From Algoriphagus marinus (GTDB taxonomy: Bacteria; Bacteroidota; Bacteroidia; Cytophagales; Cyclobacteriaceae): a stretch of 64,000 bases of DNA. The stretch is taken from assembly GCF_001936475.1 (NCBI RefSeq), contig NZ_MSPQ01000007.1:1-64000 (forward strand), in the 5' to 3' direction. The notes under the pieces were generated by a model, which made no database searches, was not told where the DNA came from, and saw only the letters and a list, made by a program, of their open reading frames with translations. This document shows, piece by piece, positions 1-8,231 of the stretch; position 1 is the first letter of the stretch; every line of letters starts with the position of its first letter. A program made the translations under genes and the position numbers.

Positions 1-141
1 TTATTTTTTTTTATTCGAGGTAGTTTGCCACTTCCTCTTCAATATTATCCCCACTCCTGATTCTAATATTGAGAAATTTTGCTTTGAATCATTTATAAAA
101 AAATATTAAAGGATATTTTTGTCTTTTATTATTTTTTATTT

Positions 142-155
142 TTATGTTTACATAA
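142..155. promoter_or_regulatory. Inverted repeat, candidate operator upstream of the Rrf2 regulator
   Basis: TTATG-TTTA-CATAA is a perfect 5-bp inverted repeat with a 4-base spacer, ending 15 bases before the first ATG of the operon. Its position suits autoregulation by the Rrf2 protein or control by another dimeric regulator. The region is very AT-rich, so a chance palindrome is possible. No -33/-7 pair could be assigned with confidence. Confidence 0.3.
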
Positions 156-170
156 TAAATCGAAAAACAG

Positions 171-602
171 ATGTTTTCTAAAGCCTGCAAACACGCTATA
201 AATGCTATGATCTACCTGGCCACATTACCGGAAGAAAAGGCAAGCGTAAGTATGAAAGCAATTGCATCAGCTACCGCTAGCCCTGAGCCATTTACAGCAA
301 AGATTCTTCAGGAGTTAGTCAAACGGAATTTATTGAAATCCACAAAAGGTCCTAATGGAGGGTTTTCAATTAGGAAGCCATCTAATGAAGTATTTGTCGG
401 AGAAATAATTACAGCAATTGATGGAGAAATAATTTTCACTGGCTGTGCACTTGGAATGGAGGAATGTACTGAAAGCCATCCTTGCGGACTTCATTTCAAA
501 TTTAAAGCAATACGAGACCATTTATACGGAATGCTATGGTCCACTAGTCTCAATGATTTAGCTGGAAGCATACAGTCAGGAAAATCTTTTCTAAAACTAT
601 AA
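171..602 (+). CDS. Rrf2-family Fe-S transcriptional regulator (NsrR/IscR-like)
   Basis: A 143-residue DNA-binding regulator of normal Rrf2 length. The N-terminal winged helix spans about residues 1-75, with the GPNGGF-type wing at 60-65. Three cysteines, C92, C99 and C105, followed by H108, sit where NsrR and IscR bind their Fe-S cluster. It is the first gene of a run ending in nosY, 11 bases upstream of a RIC/ScdA gene. In known systems NsrR senses nitric oxide through its cluster, so NO-responsive control of the nos genes is a reasonable inference. The sequence alone cannot separate NsrR from IscR or other Rrf2 types. Confidence 0.85.
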   Translation: MFSKACKHAINAMIYLATLPEEKASVSMKAIASATASPEPFTAKILQELVKRNLLKSTKGPNGGFSIRKPSNEVFVGEIITAIDGEIIFTGCALGMEECTESHPCGLHFKFKAIRDHLYGMLWSTSLNDLAGSIQSGKSFLKL

Positions 603-613
603 TCAAACATATC

Positions 614-1330
614 ATGTGTGAATTAATAGATAAAAAAGTAGGTCAGGTGGTTGCAGAAAATTTCCAAACTGCTGCTGTTTTTTCAAAGTACGGTATTGAT
701 TTCTGTTGTGGAGGTGGGCTTACCATTGAAAAAGCATGTGAAAACAAGGAAATAGATTCAAAAAAATTACTTGAAGAACTCCTAGAGGCGAATCAGCACC
801 AAGATCCTTTGATAGAGCAGCATTTGAGTCTTACTCAAATCATTGATCACATCGTAAGCACACACCACTCTTATGTAGATCGAACTTTAGGGCCGTTAAA
901 AGCCTATTTACAGAAAATTGAATCAGTACATGGTGACCGACACCCCGAATTACATCAAGTAAAACAGATGTTTTTCGAAGCATCCGATGCTTTGACTTCT
1001 CATATGAAAAAGGAAGAATTCATTCTTTTCCCCTATGTAAAAGCAATGGAAATGGCTAAGCAAAAACATTTTCCACTATCCGCACCTCACTTTGGTGATA
1101 TCGAAAACCCGATCCACATGATGGAGGAAGAGCACGAAAAAGAAGGAGACCGGTTCAATGAACTTGCTAAAATCACAAACAATTACACTCCTCCTGAAGA
1201 TGGTTGCCAAACCTATCAAGTAGCCTATGCAATGCTCAGGGAATTTGTTGAGGACCTACACACCCATATTCATCTAGAGAATAATGTCCTTTTTCCAAGA
1301 GCTACTACGCTTTACCACGAATTGAACTAA
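614..1330 (+). CDS. ric: Iron-sulfur cluster repair di-iron protein (RIC/ScdA/YtfE family)
   Basis: A 238-residue cytosolic protein with the two-domain layout of RIC proteins. The N-terminal ScdA_N domain has the FCCGGG motif at residues 30-35. A hemerythrin-like four-helix bundle follows, with His/Glu groups near residues 84-85, 130-135, 168-174 and 216-222 that can bind two irons. The family repairs Fe-S clusters damaged by NO or oxidative stress. It lies 11 bases after the Rrf2 gene and 8 bases before the next gene, so it is probably co-transcribed with both. Pairing with an NsrR-like regulator is classical for NO stress. Here the pair heads a nitrous-oxide reductase operon. Confidence 0.9.
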   Translation: MCELIDKKVGQVVAENFQTAAVFSKYGIDFCCGGGLTIEKACENKEIDSKKLLEELLEANQHQDPLIEQHLSLTQIIDHIVSTHHSYVDRTLGPLKAYLQKIESVHGDRHPELHQVKQMFFEASDALTSHMKKEEFILFPYVKAMEMAKQKHFPLSAPHFGDIENPIHMMEEEHEKEGDRFNELAKITNNYTPPEDGCQTYQVAYAMLREFVEDLHTHIHLENNVLFPRATTLYHELN

Positions 1331-1338
1331 TCAATAAT

Positions 1339-3117
1339 ATGTCTATCAGCCCGCCTTTCCTTAAAAAGGATAATTCTGGATCCAGCCTTTTCCAAATATG
1401 GTTAGGCTGGAGTTTGGGATTCTTTTTAGTTGCTGCACTTTTCGGGCTGGCGATGAGATATTTTACGGTCGGTGAACTGCCTGCTTACATCGATTACAAA
1501 AATTTGCTGCACACTCATTCACATGTGGCTCTTTTAGGGTGGGGTTATTTAACTACTTCAGCGGCACTTGTTTATTTCTTTGTTCCCGATCAACAGAAAC
1601 AAAAAAGTTATTATCCACTAGTTGTATTGGCCATCCTAGCCAATATTGGAATGGTACTCTCCTTTCCAGTCCAAGGCTATGGCACCTATAGTATTGCAGC
1701 CTCAACCCTGCACTTGTTTGTGAGCTTTGCTTTTGCCTTCAAGTTTTGGAAAGACATCCGCAAAGAGCCAAGTTCCGATGCCATACAATTAGCTGCATGT
1801 AGCGTGCTATGGATGGTTGTTTCCAGCTTGGGTTTATTGGCAATCGGACCGGTAGGATCATTGATGGGAAGGTTGCATCCAATGTTTTTCATCTCCATCC
1901 AATGGTTTCTTCATTTCCAGTTGAATGGTTGGTTTGTTTATGCAATCTTCAGCATTTTAGCTTTTCGTTTGGCTCAAAAAGGAAAATTGCTCAGCCTGAG
2001 CAATTGGTACTGGGCTATTCTTCATGGAAGTTTATTTTTAAGCTTTAGTCTTGCAGTTTCTTGGAGCACTCCAATACCCGGCCTATTATATATCAATGCT
2101 TTAGCCGTAGTCCTACAATTACTAGCCTACCTCAGGATTCTTCGGCCAGTTTGGAAGGATCTCCTATCTGAAAAGAATAAAACTTGGATAGAAGGACTTT
2201 TACTCCTTGGGATCATTTTCCTCTTTGCTAAAGCCCTGATCCAATCAGTATTGATCTTTACTCCTGTGGCAGTGATCGCCTACACGATTAGAATGTACGT
2301 GATTGGGTTCATTCACCTCATCATGTTGGGAGCAATGACATTCACCATAAGCTCAGCTCTACTTCAAAAAGGATTGTTTTCAAATTCATTCCTTGCCAAG
2401 ATTGGCTGGATGGTCCTTTTAGCAGGCTTTTTTTTAACAGAACTTCTCCTTTTCGGACAAGGCACTTTGCTTTGGTTGAAAGCTGGATTTATCCCTAGTT
2501 TTTACCCCCTGCTCTTTCTAGCCTCCACATTATTACCAATTGGTCTTTCATTGATTACGATCGCCCAAATTTTCAACATTCAATCAACCTTTAAAATCAA
2601 TTCAATACTTAAATCAAACCAGACAATGAAAAAGTCCCTAACTCTGGCTGTAGGAGCAACTTTGCTACTATTTGCCTCTTGTGGGGGCGGTGATGGATCC
2701 TCCAGCACTACAGCCCCAAGTTCAACTGAAGCCGCAGCTCCTAAGGCCGCAGATCCTAAAGGAATCGGAGAAATAAAAGACGTTGCTATTTCAGAAGGAA
2801 TCGACGACGGAATGGCAGAAAAAGGCAAAGCAATTATGGATATGAAATGTACTGCTTGCCATCAATTTAATGACAAAAGACTCGTAGGGCCTGGCTTTCA
2901 AGGTGTAACCAACAGAAGGAAGCCTGAATGGATCATGAATATGATCACAAACGTGGAGGTGATGCTTGATGAGGATCCAGTTGCACAAGCACTATTAGAG
3001 GAATGTCTTACCCGGATGCCGAATCAAAATATTTCTGTTGGTGATGCACGCGACATTTTGGAGTTTTTGAGAAAAAATGACCTAGAAAAATCCGGTGAAA
3101 AAGACGGTTCCTTATAA
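1339..3117 (+). CDS. Heme-copper-oxidase-like membrane protein read in one frame with a lipoprotein cytochrome c
   Basis: One open frame of 592 codons holds two proteins. Residues 1 to about 415 form a polytopic membrane protein with roughly twelve hydrophobic segments. It has a histidine cluster (H58, H60, H62 in LLHTHSHVALLGW) and a later FIHLIMLGAMTF segment, as in cbb3/NorB subunit-I-like and NnrS-like proteins. Residues 430-592 are a complete class I cytochrome c with its own lipoprotein signal peptide starting at the ATG at 2626. The joining stretch, residues 410-429, reads like intergenic DNA and has stops in other frames, which suggests a lost stop codon or an indel. The membrane part may pass electrons to NosZ or handle NO; its true function is unknown. 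Translation may restart at 2626. Confidence 0.7.
   Translation: MSISPPFLKKDNSGSSLFQIWLGWSLGFFLVAALFGLAMRYFTVGELPAYIDYKNLLHTHSHVALLGWGYLTTSAALVYFFVPDQQKQKSYYPLVVLAILANIGMVLSFPVQGYGTYSIAASTLHLFVSFAFAFKFWKDIRKEPSSDAIQLAACSVLWMVVSSLGLLAIGPVGSLMGRLHPMFFISIQWFLHFQLNGWFVYAIFSILAFRLAQKGKLLSLSNWYWAILHGSLFLSFSLAVSWSTPIPGLLYINALAVVLQLLAYLRILRPVWKDLLSEKNKTWIEGLLLLGIIFLFAKALIQSVLIFTPVAVIAYTIRMYVIGFIHLIMLGAMTFTISSALLQKGLFSNSFLAKIGWMVLLAGFFLTELLLFGQGTLLWLKAGFIPSFYPLLFLASTLLPIGLSLITIAQIFNIQSTFKINSILKSNQTMKKSLTLAVGATLLLFASCGGGDGSSSTTAPSSTEAAAPKAADPKGIGEIKDVAISEGIDDGMAEKGKAIMDMKCTACHQFNDKRLVGPGFQGVTNRRKPEWIMNMITNVEVMLDEDPVAQALLEECLTRMPNQNISVGDARDILEFLRKNDLEKSGEKDGSL
2626..3117 (+). CDS. Lipoprotein c-type cytochrome, probable independent start inside the longer frame
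   Basis: A 163-residue protein that starts with MKKS, then a hydrophobic stretch and a lipobox ending FASC, with the lipidated Cys at residue 19 (448 of the long frame). A low-complexity Ser/Ala/Pro linker follows, then one heme site CTACH at residues 75-79 (504-508 of the long frame). The distal RMPNQ Met is the likely axial ligand. It is a monoheme class I cytochrome c, probably anchored at the periplasmic face. It lies 12 bases before nosZ, which fits an electron donor to NosZ. It is listed separately because an embedded complete signal peptide is hard to explain unless it is, or recently was, its own gene. Confidence 0.75.
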   Translation: MKKSLTLAVGATLLLFASCGGGDGSSSTTAPSSTEAAAPKAADPKGIGEIKDVAISEGIDDGMAEKGKAIMDMKCTACHQFNDKRLVGPGFQGVTNRRKPEWIMNMITNVEVMLDEDPVAQALLEECLTRMPNQNISVGDARDILEFLRKNDLEKSGEKDGSL

Positions 3118-3129
3118 AACAATTTAGAT

Positions 3130-5088
3130 ATGAAAAAACAATTTATTTTGGTTGTCGGAGCTGTAGCAGCTCTAGCCCTAAATCCAGGCTGTAAGCCTAA
3201 GACAGCAGAAAGTGCCATCGCCGGTGACGCTGCCAGCAAAGTTTATGTGGCTCCGGGTGAGCATGATGAGTTTTACAACATCGTCTCAGGTGGATTTAAT
3301 GGACAAATGTCCGTAGTGGGATTACCTTCAGGAAGGGTATTGAAAATTCTTCCAGTATTCTCTGTGAATCCTGAAAATGGCTATGGTTTCTCTGAAGAGT
3401 CAAAACCAATGTTGAATACCTCTAATGGATTTGTGCCTTGGGACGATCTTCACCACATCGCAATTTCTCAAACAAAGGCTGAACATGATGCTAGATGGGC
3501 ATTTGGAAACGGAAACAATACTCCCCGAATTGCAAGAGTTGACTTGACCAGCTTCAAAACTGTGGAGATTATCGAGATCCCTAATTCTGCAGGAAACCAC
3601 TCCTCCCCTTTCATTACGGAGAATACGGAGTATGTAGTAGCAGGAACCCGATTCTCTGTTCCAACTGGAAGTGACGCAAAACGTGATGTTCCAATTGCCA
3701 GTTATAAGGAAAATTTCAAAGGCTTCATCAGTTTCATCGGTGTAAATCAAGAAACTGGTGATATGAATCTAAGTTTCCAGATTGAGGCACCACCTTTCAA
3801 TTTTGACTTAGCTCGTGCAGGTAAGAACAAATCTCATGGCTGGTTCTTCTTTTCTACTTACAACACAGAAATGGCTCACACCCTTTTGGAAGTAAACGCC
3901 TCCCAAAAAGATAAGGACTTCATCATGGCCGTAAATTGGAAGAAAGCTGAAGAATATGTTAAAGCTGGAGAGGGCGAAAAACGCCCAGCAAGATATGCCC
4001 ATAACAAATGGAACGAATCAACTCACATGGCTGAGTCCAAAATATTAGAAGAAGTATTGGTATTGGATCCAAAGATCTTAAAGGATATCGTCTATTTCAT
4101 CCCTTGTCCAAAGTCACCACACGGCACTGATACAGATCCAACAGGTGAGTACATCATCGGTAGTGGTAAGCTTGCAGCAATTATTCCGGTATTCTCCTTT
4201 ACCAAAATGCTAGCTGCAATCCAAAAGCAGGATTTTGAAGGAAATATCGATGGCATGCCTATTTTGAAATATGAGTCTGTTCTCCATGGTGAAGTTCAAA
4301 AGCCAGGATTAGGACCATTGCACACAGAGTTTGATGGAAAAGGAAATGCTTATACTTCCATGTTCGTTTCTTCTGAAATTGTTAAATGGAATATTGAAAC
4401 ACTTCAGGTTTTGGATAGAGTTCCTACTTTCTATTCTGTAGGTCACTTAAGCATTCCTGGCGGCCCTACTGGCAAGCCTCATGGCAAATATATGGTTGCT
4501 TATAACAAGATCACCAAAGATCGCTATCTACCAACTGGCCCTGAACTAGCGCACTCCGCTCAGCTTTATGATATCACAGGAGATAAAATGCAGCTTTTGC
4601 TTGATTTCCCGACCATAGGGGAACCGCACTATGCAGAATCATTCCCTGCAAGTTTGATAAAAGATCGTCAGGTGAAATTCTATCCTTTGGAAGAAAATAA
4701 TCACCCAGCAGCCTTGAAAGGTATCGCTGATGCGAGAGTGGAAAAGAAAGGAAATGAAATTCACATTTACCTTACTTCCATCCGATCCAACTTCCGACCT
4801 GATAATATTGAAGGTGTAGAAGTAGGCAATGAGGTATTCTTCCACATGACAAACTTGGAGCAGGATTGGGACGTACCGCATGGCTTGGCTATCAAAAATG
4901 CTAATACAGCCGAACTTCTTGTGATGCCAGGAGAAACAGCAACATTAAAGTGGATACCAAACAGACCTGGAATTTTCCCATTCTATTGTACTGACTTCTG
5001 CTCTGCACTTCACCAAGAGATGCAAGGTTATGTCCGAGTATCTCCTAAAGGAAGTAACCTCCCACTCACTTTTACCACAGGAGAATAA
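3130..5088 (+). CDS. nosZ: Nitrous-oxide reductase, clade II (Sec-exported) type
   Basis: A 652-residue periplasmic multicopper enzyme reducing N2O to N2. The N-terminus is a Sec or lipoprotein-like signal (Cys at about residue 21) with no twin-arginine motif, which is the mark of clade II (atypical) NosZ. The beta-propeller carries CuZ histidine motifs, including DDLHH, and histidines in SPHGTD and PLHTEFD contexts. The C-terminal cupredoxin domain has the full CuA set: H584, C620, C624, H628 and M631. Length is normal for the clade. The gene is preceded by a cytochrome c and followed by a stable stem-loop and the maturation genes. All ligand motifs I can see are intact, so the enzyme should be active. 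Confidence 0.97.
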   Translation: MKKQFILVVGAVAALALNPGCKPKTAESAIAGDAASKVYVAPGEHDEFYNIVSGGFNGQMSVVGLPSGRVLKILPVFSVNPENGYGFSEESKPMLNTSNGFVPWDDLHHIAISQTKAEHDARWAFGNGNNTPRIARVDLTSFKTVEIIEIPNSAGNHSSPFITENTEYVVAGTRFSVPTGSDAKRDVPIASYKENFKGFISFIGVNQETGDMNLSFQIEAPPFNFDLARAGKNKSHGWFFFSTYNTEMAHTLLEVNASQKDKDFIMAVNWKKAEEYVKAGEGEKRPARYAHNKWNESTHMAESKILEEVLVLDPKILKDIVYFIPCPKSPHGTDTDPTGEYIIGSGKLAAIIPVFSFTKMLAAIQKQDFEGNIDGMPILKYESVLHGEVQKPGLGPLHTEFDGKGNAYTSMFVSSEIVKWNIETLQVLDRVPTFYSVGHLSIPGGPTGKPHGKYMVAYNKITKDRYLPTGPELAHSAQLYDITGDKMQLLLDFPTIGEPHYAESFPASLIKDRQVKFYPLEENNHPAALKGIADARVEKKGNEIHIYLTSIRSNFRPDNIEGVEVGNEVFFHMTNLEQDWDVPHGLAIKNANTAELLVMPGETATLKWIPNRPGIFPFYCTDFCSALHQEMQGYVRVSPKGSNLPLTFTTGE

Positions 5089-5096
5089 ACTCCTAT

Positions 5097-5121
5097 CCCG
5101 CCGACAAAAATTGTCGGCGGG
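5097..5121 (+). terminator. Stable stem-loop after nosZ, attenuator or mRNA-stabilising hairpin
   Basis: A GC-rich perfect 11-bp stem (CCCGCCGACAA / TTGTCGGCGGG) with a 3-base AAA loop starts 9 bases after the nosZ stop. It is followed by TATTTTC, a weak U-tract. It lies inside the operon, before the accessory nos genes. It could cause partial termination or protect the nosZ message from 3' decay, making much more NosZ than maturation factors. Confidence 0.75.
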
Positions 5122-5138
5122 TATTTTCTACAAAATCA

Positions 5139-5735
5139 ATGATTATGAAAACTATTTCAAAAGGAAATCGAATATTGGTTTTTTTAGCTGCGGCTTTGAT
5201 GATTTCCGCCTATTTCACTCCACTATGGCAAATCAGTCTTTGGGCACCACAATACCCAGAAGGGCTCAATATGAAAATCTGGATTGATCAACTTTCAGGA
5301 GATGTCAATATTATCAATGGTGTCAATCATTACATTGGAATGAAGCATATAGGAGAAGAAATGTTCCCGGAGTTTAGTTACCTGATATATGTTTTTGGTT
5401 TTATTATAGCTGTAGGATTTATAGCAGCTTTGACTGGGAAAAAATTCCTTCTTCATGGTTATTTTCTATTGATTACTTTTTTAGGAATTGGGGTCATAAT
5501 AGACATGCACCTGTGGGGATATGATTATGGTCACAACTTGAATTCAACTGCAGCCATTAAAGTCCCAGGTATGGCTTACCAACCTCCCTTAATCGGATAT
5601 AAAGAACTTCTTAATTTCCTAGCTTATTCCGGTCCAGATGTAGGAGGATGGATTCTTATGGGCTCAGCTTTATTAACCATTCTTGCAATTTTCTTTGATT
5701 GGCGATCTAATCGAAAAAAAACTGCACTCACTTAA
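5139..5735 (+). CDS. Small integral membrane protein of the nos cluster (NosB-like position)
   Basis: A 198-residue membrane protein with about four hydrophobic helices (near residues 12-30, 80-100, 106-124 and 165-186) and a periplasmic-looking loop containing NHYIGMKHIGEEMFPE. Position directly after nosZ and before the nos accessory genes matches NosB of clade II clusters such as that of Wolinella, whose role is not settled. I infer the relationship from position and topology, not from a recognised motif. The conserved-looking His/Met residues (NHYIGMKHI, DMHLWGYDYGH) could bind metal. The ATG at 5145 is an equally good start. Co-transcription with nosL (11-base gap) is likely. Confidence 0.65.
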   Translation: MIMKTISKGNRILVFLAAALMISAYFTPLWQISLWAPQYPEGLNMKIWIDQLSGDVNIINGVNHYIGMKHIGEEMFPEFSYLIYVFGFIIAVGFIAALTGKKFLLHGYFLLITFLGIGVIIDMHLWGYDYGHNLNSTAAIKVPGMAYQPPLIGYKELLNFLAYSGPDVGGWILMGSALLTILAIFFDWRSNRKKTALT

Positions 5736-5746
5736 ATTCCAAAATC

Positions 5747-6187
5747 ATGAAAATCAAAACCCTTTTCACTTTCTTATTTCTCCTTACTATTCTAGCTTCT
5801 TGTTCCACTGATCCTAGACCAATAGCATTTGGTGAAGATCTTTGTCATCACTGTAAAATGATGCTTGTAGACCCTAAATTTGGCGCTGAAGTAGTCACTG
5901 AAAAAGGGAAAATTTTTGTTTTTGATGATACCAACTGCCTTATTTCATTTCTCGAAAATACTGAGACTGAATTAGCGGATTTAAAACATATTTTGGTAGT
6001 CGATTATCAAAACTCCGGAAGTCTCCTTGAGGCTACTACATCCTTTTACCTTAAGTCTGAAGAGTTTCGCACCCCAATGAATAGCCAAGTCATCGCTTTC
6101 AGTCACTATGACAGCTTAAAGAGTTTCAAAAAAACCTCAGGAGGCGTCTATTTAGCATGGGGAGAATTGGTCACTCAATTCAAATAA
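5747..6187 (+). CDS. nosL: NosL copper-binding lipoprotein
   Basis: A 146-residue lipoprotein: signal peptide with a lipobox ending LASC (Cys19), then the NosL copper motif CHHCKM at residues 33-38 and the FDDTNC segment that is typical of the family. NosL delivers Cu(I) to apo-NosZ for CuZ assembly outside the cytoplasmic membrane. Length fits the family. It sits 11 bases after the membrane protein gene and 75 bases before nosD. Confidence 0.93.
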   Translation: MKIKTLFTFLFLLTILASCSTDPRPIAFGEDLCHHCKMMLVDPKFGAEVVTEKGKIFVFDDTNCLISFLENTETELADLKHILVVDYQNSGSLLEATTSFYLKSEEFRTPMNSQVIAFSHYDSLKSFKKTSGGVYLAWGELVTQFK

Positions 6188-6262
6188 TGTTCAAAATGAC
6201 AGTCAATTCCTTATTTAAAAGAAAATTTTAATCAATTGCCTGTCACAAAAAAATCAGTCAAC

Positions 6263-7513
6263 ATGAAACTCTTTAACCCTTATCTTCTTCTCTTTTTTTG
6301 GATGATTGTATCATTTACCTCCTTTGGTAAATCCATCCGTGTCAAAGCAGGCGGCTCGATCCCTAATGCAGTGGAGCAGGCAAATGCAGGAGATACTGTA
6401 ATTGTAAGCAAAGGAGACTATACGGTCAATGAATTAATCATAAGGAAGTCAATTACCCTTATTGGAGAAGGAATGCCTACTCTTGACGGGCAGGATAAAG
6501 GAAATATTATTCTGATTGCAGGGAAGAATATTACTGTAAATGGATTCCGATTTATCAATACTGGTAGATCTAACACAGATGATTCTGCTGCCATTAAATT
6601 CTTTGATTCCAGCTATTGTACAATTGAGGGAAATGAACTCTTAGATACCTTTTTTGGACTGCACTTTTCTAACTCATCGCATCTCACTATCCGTAATAAT
6701 CGGCTTATCTCAACTGCTGATCGGGAATTCGAAACAGGCAACGGCATTCATCTATGGAAGTGCAAAGAAAATCTCATCGAAAACAACTATGTTAAGGGTC
6801 ATCGAGATGGTATTTACCTTGAATTTACCACTGACACGGAGGTGATAAATAATACTATTGAAAACAACATGAGGTATGGCCTGCACTTTATGTTTGCCCA
6901 CGACAATTCATATATAAAGAATAGGTTTAAAGCAAATGGGGCTGGTGTAGCAGTAATGTACACCAAAAACGTGCTGATGAAGGAAAATATCTTTGAGCAA
7001 AGTGAAGGTTCTAGTTCCTACGGAATCCTTCTAAAAGACATCTCAGACTCCCAAATAATCGGCAATAAGTTCCAAGACAATACAATCGGGATATACATGG
7101 AAGGCTGTAGCCGATCTGAGTTTACCGGTAATCTTTTTACCCAAAATGGATGGGCACTAAAACTCATGGCCAGCTGTGATCAGAACACATTTGAAAACAA
7201 CAATTTCATCAACAATACTTTTGATATCAGTACCAATGGATCTGTCGTCTTAAATGAATTAATAGGAAACTATTGGGATAAATATGAAGGCTATGACCTC
7301 AATAAAGATCGTATCGGGGATGTTCCTTACAGACCAATTAGCTTATTCAGTGTCATAGTTGAAAAAATCCCTACTGCTGTAATCCTCTGGAGAAGTTTTA
7401 TGGTCACTCTCCTTGATAGGATGGAGAAGGTAATGCCTTCTATCACACCTGAAAATATGATTGATAATTCACCAAAAATGAAACCAAATGATCTCAATAC
7501 AACACATCCATAA
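6263..7513 (+). CDS. nosD: NosD periplasmic parallel beta-helix maturation protein
   Basis: A 416-residue exported protein with a signal peptide and many right-handed beta-helix rungs (repeated N-x-I and G-I-x-L patterns over about residues 50-350, as in NosD/carbohydrate-binding repeats). NosD works with the NosFY ABC transporter in CuZ cluster biogenesis, probably on sulfur supply. I chose the ATG at 6263 over an in-frame TTG at 6236, because the former starts directly with a classic signal peptide (MKLF followed by a hydrophobic core). Its last 26 bases overlap nosF, which indicates translational coupling. Confidence 0.93.
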   Translation: MKLFNPYLLLFFWMIVSFTSFGKSIRVKAGGSIPNAVEQANAGDTVIVSKGDYTVNELIIRKSITLIGEGMPTLDGQDKGNIILIAGKNITVNGFRFINTGRSNTDDSAAIKFFDSSYCTIEGNELLDTFFGLHFSNSSHLTIRNNRLISTADREFETGNGIHLWKCKENLIENNYVKGHRDGIYLEFTTDTEVINNTIENNMRYGLHFMFAHDNSYIKNRFKANGAGVAVMYTKNVLMKENIFEQSEGSSSYGILLKDISDSQIIGNKFQDNTIGIYMEGCSRSEFTGNLFTQNGWALKLMASCDQNTFENNNFINNTFDISTNGSVVLNELIGNYWDKYEGYDLNKDRIGDVPYRPISLFSVIVEKIPTAVILWRSFMVTLLDRMEKVMPSITPENMIDNSPKMKPNDLNTTHP

Positions 7514-8231
7514 AAATTTCGGAAAACTCAAAGTTTTAGAGGACTTCAATCTGGAATTTAAATCTGGAAAAAGTTATGCCCTAATGGGTCCAAATGGCAG
7601 TGGGAAGACAACTCTGATAAAAATAATTCTTGGGATGGTCATTCCTACCCAAGGAGAGGTTTGGGTCAAGGACAAACCAATCAGTCAATCAGAATCCTAT
7701 CGATCGCTAATTGGGTATATGCCCCAGATAGGTCGATATCCAGAAAACATCAAAATGAAGCAACTCTTTGCCATGATGAAGGATATGAGACCTACCCAGA
7801 AGGATTATGACGAGGAATTGATTGAAGCTTTTGGCTTGAATATGATTATGGATAAAGCAATGCATACCCTAAGCGGAGGTACTAGACAAAAAGTAAGTGC
7901 TGCCTTGGCATTTCTTTTTAGACCTGAAATCCTGATCCTAGATGAACCCACAGCAGGTTTGGACCCTATTTCAGTGGAAATTCTAAAAACCAAGATCATG
8001 CAAACTCGAGAATCCGGAAAACTAGTAATCATTACCTCGCATATTCTGAGCGAACTCGAAGAGCTCACTAATCATGCTATTTACATCCATGAAGGCAAAG
8101 TTGTTTTCAATGACAGCATTGCAGAACTTAAGGAGATTACTGGTAAAGAGCGATTTTCGGCTGCTATTGCAAGCCTGATGGAGTGGTCTTTAAAAAAAAA
8201 TCCTGACTTAAAAATTCTTAATCATGCTTAA
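7488..8231 (+). CDS. nosF: NosF ABC transporter ATPase
   Basis: A 247-residue cytosolic ATPase. Walker A is GPNGSGKT at residues 34-41, the signature is LSGG at 128-131, and Walker B ends at D152 with catalytic E153 (ILDEPTAGLDP). It is the motor of the NosFY transporter needed for NosZ CuZ maturation. It overlaps nosD by 26 bases and nosY by 8 bases (ATGCTTAA), the usual sign of a coupled complex. Normal length. Confidence 0.95.
   Translation: MISIQHIHKNFGKLKVLEDFNLEFKSGKSYALMGPNGSGKTTLIKIILGMVIPTQGEVWVKDKPISQSESYRSLIGYMPQIGRYPENIKMKQLFAMMKDMRPTQKDYDEELIEAFGLNMIMDKAMHTLSGGTRQKVSAALAFLFRPEILILDEPTAGLDPISVEILKTKIMQTRESGKLVIITSHILSELEELTNHAIYIHEGKVVFNDSIAELKEITGKERFSAAIASLMEWSLKKNPDLKILNHA

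Noticed and set aside
6236..6262. TTG start for nosD
   Set aside because: The ATG at 6263 opens directly onto a classic signal peptide; the TTG adds nine polar residues in front of it.
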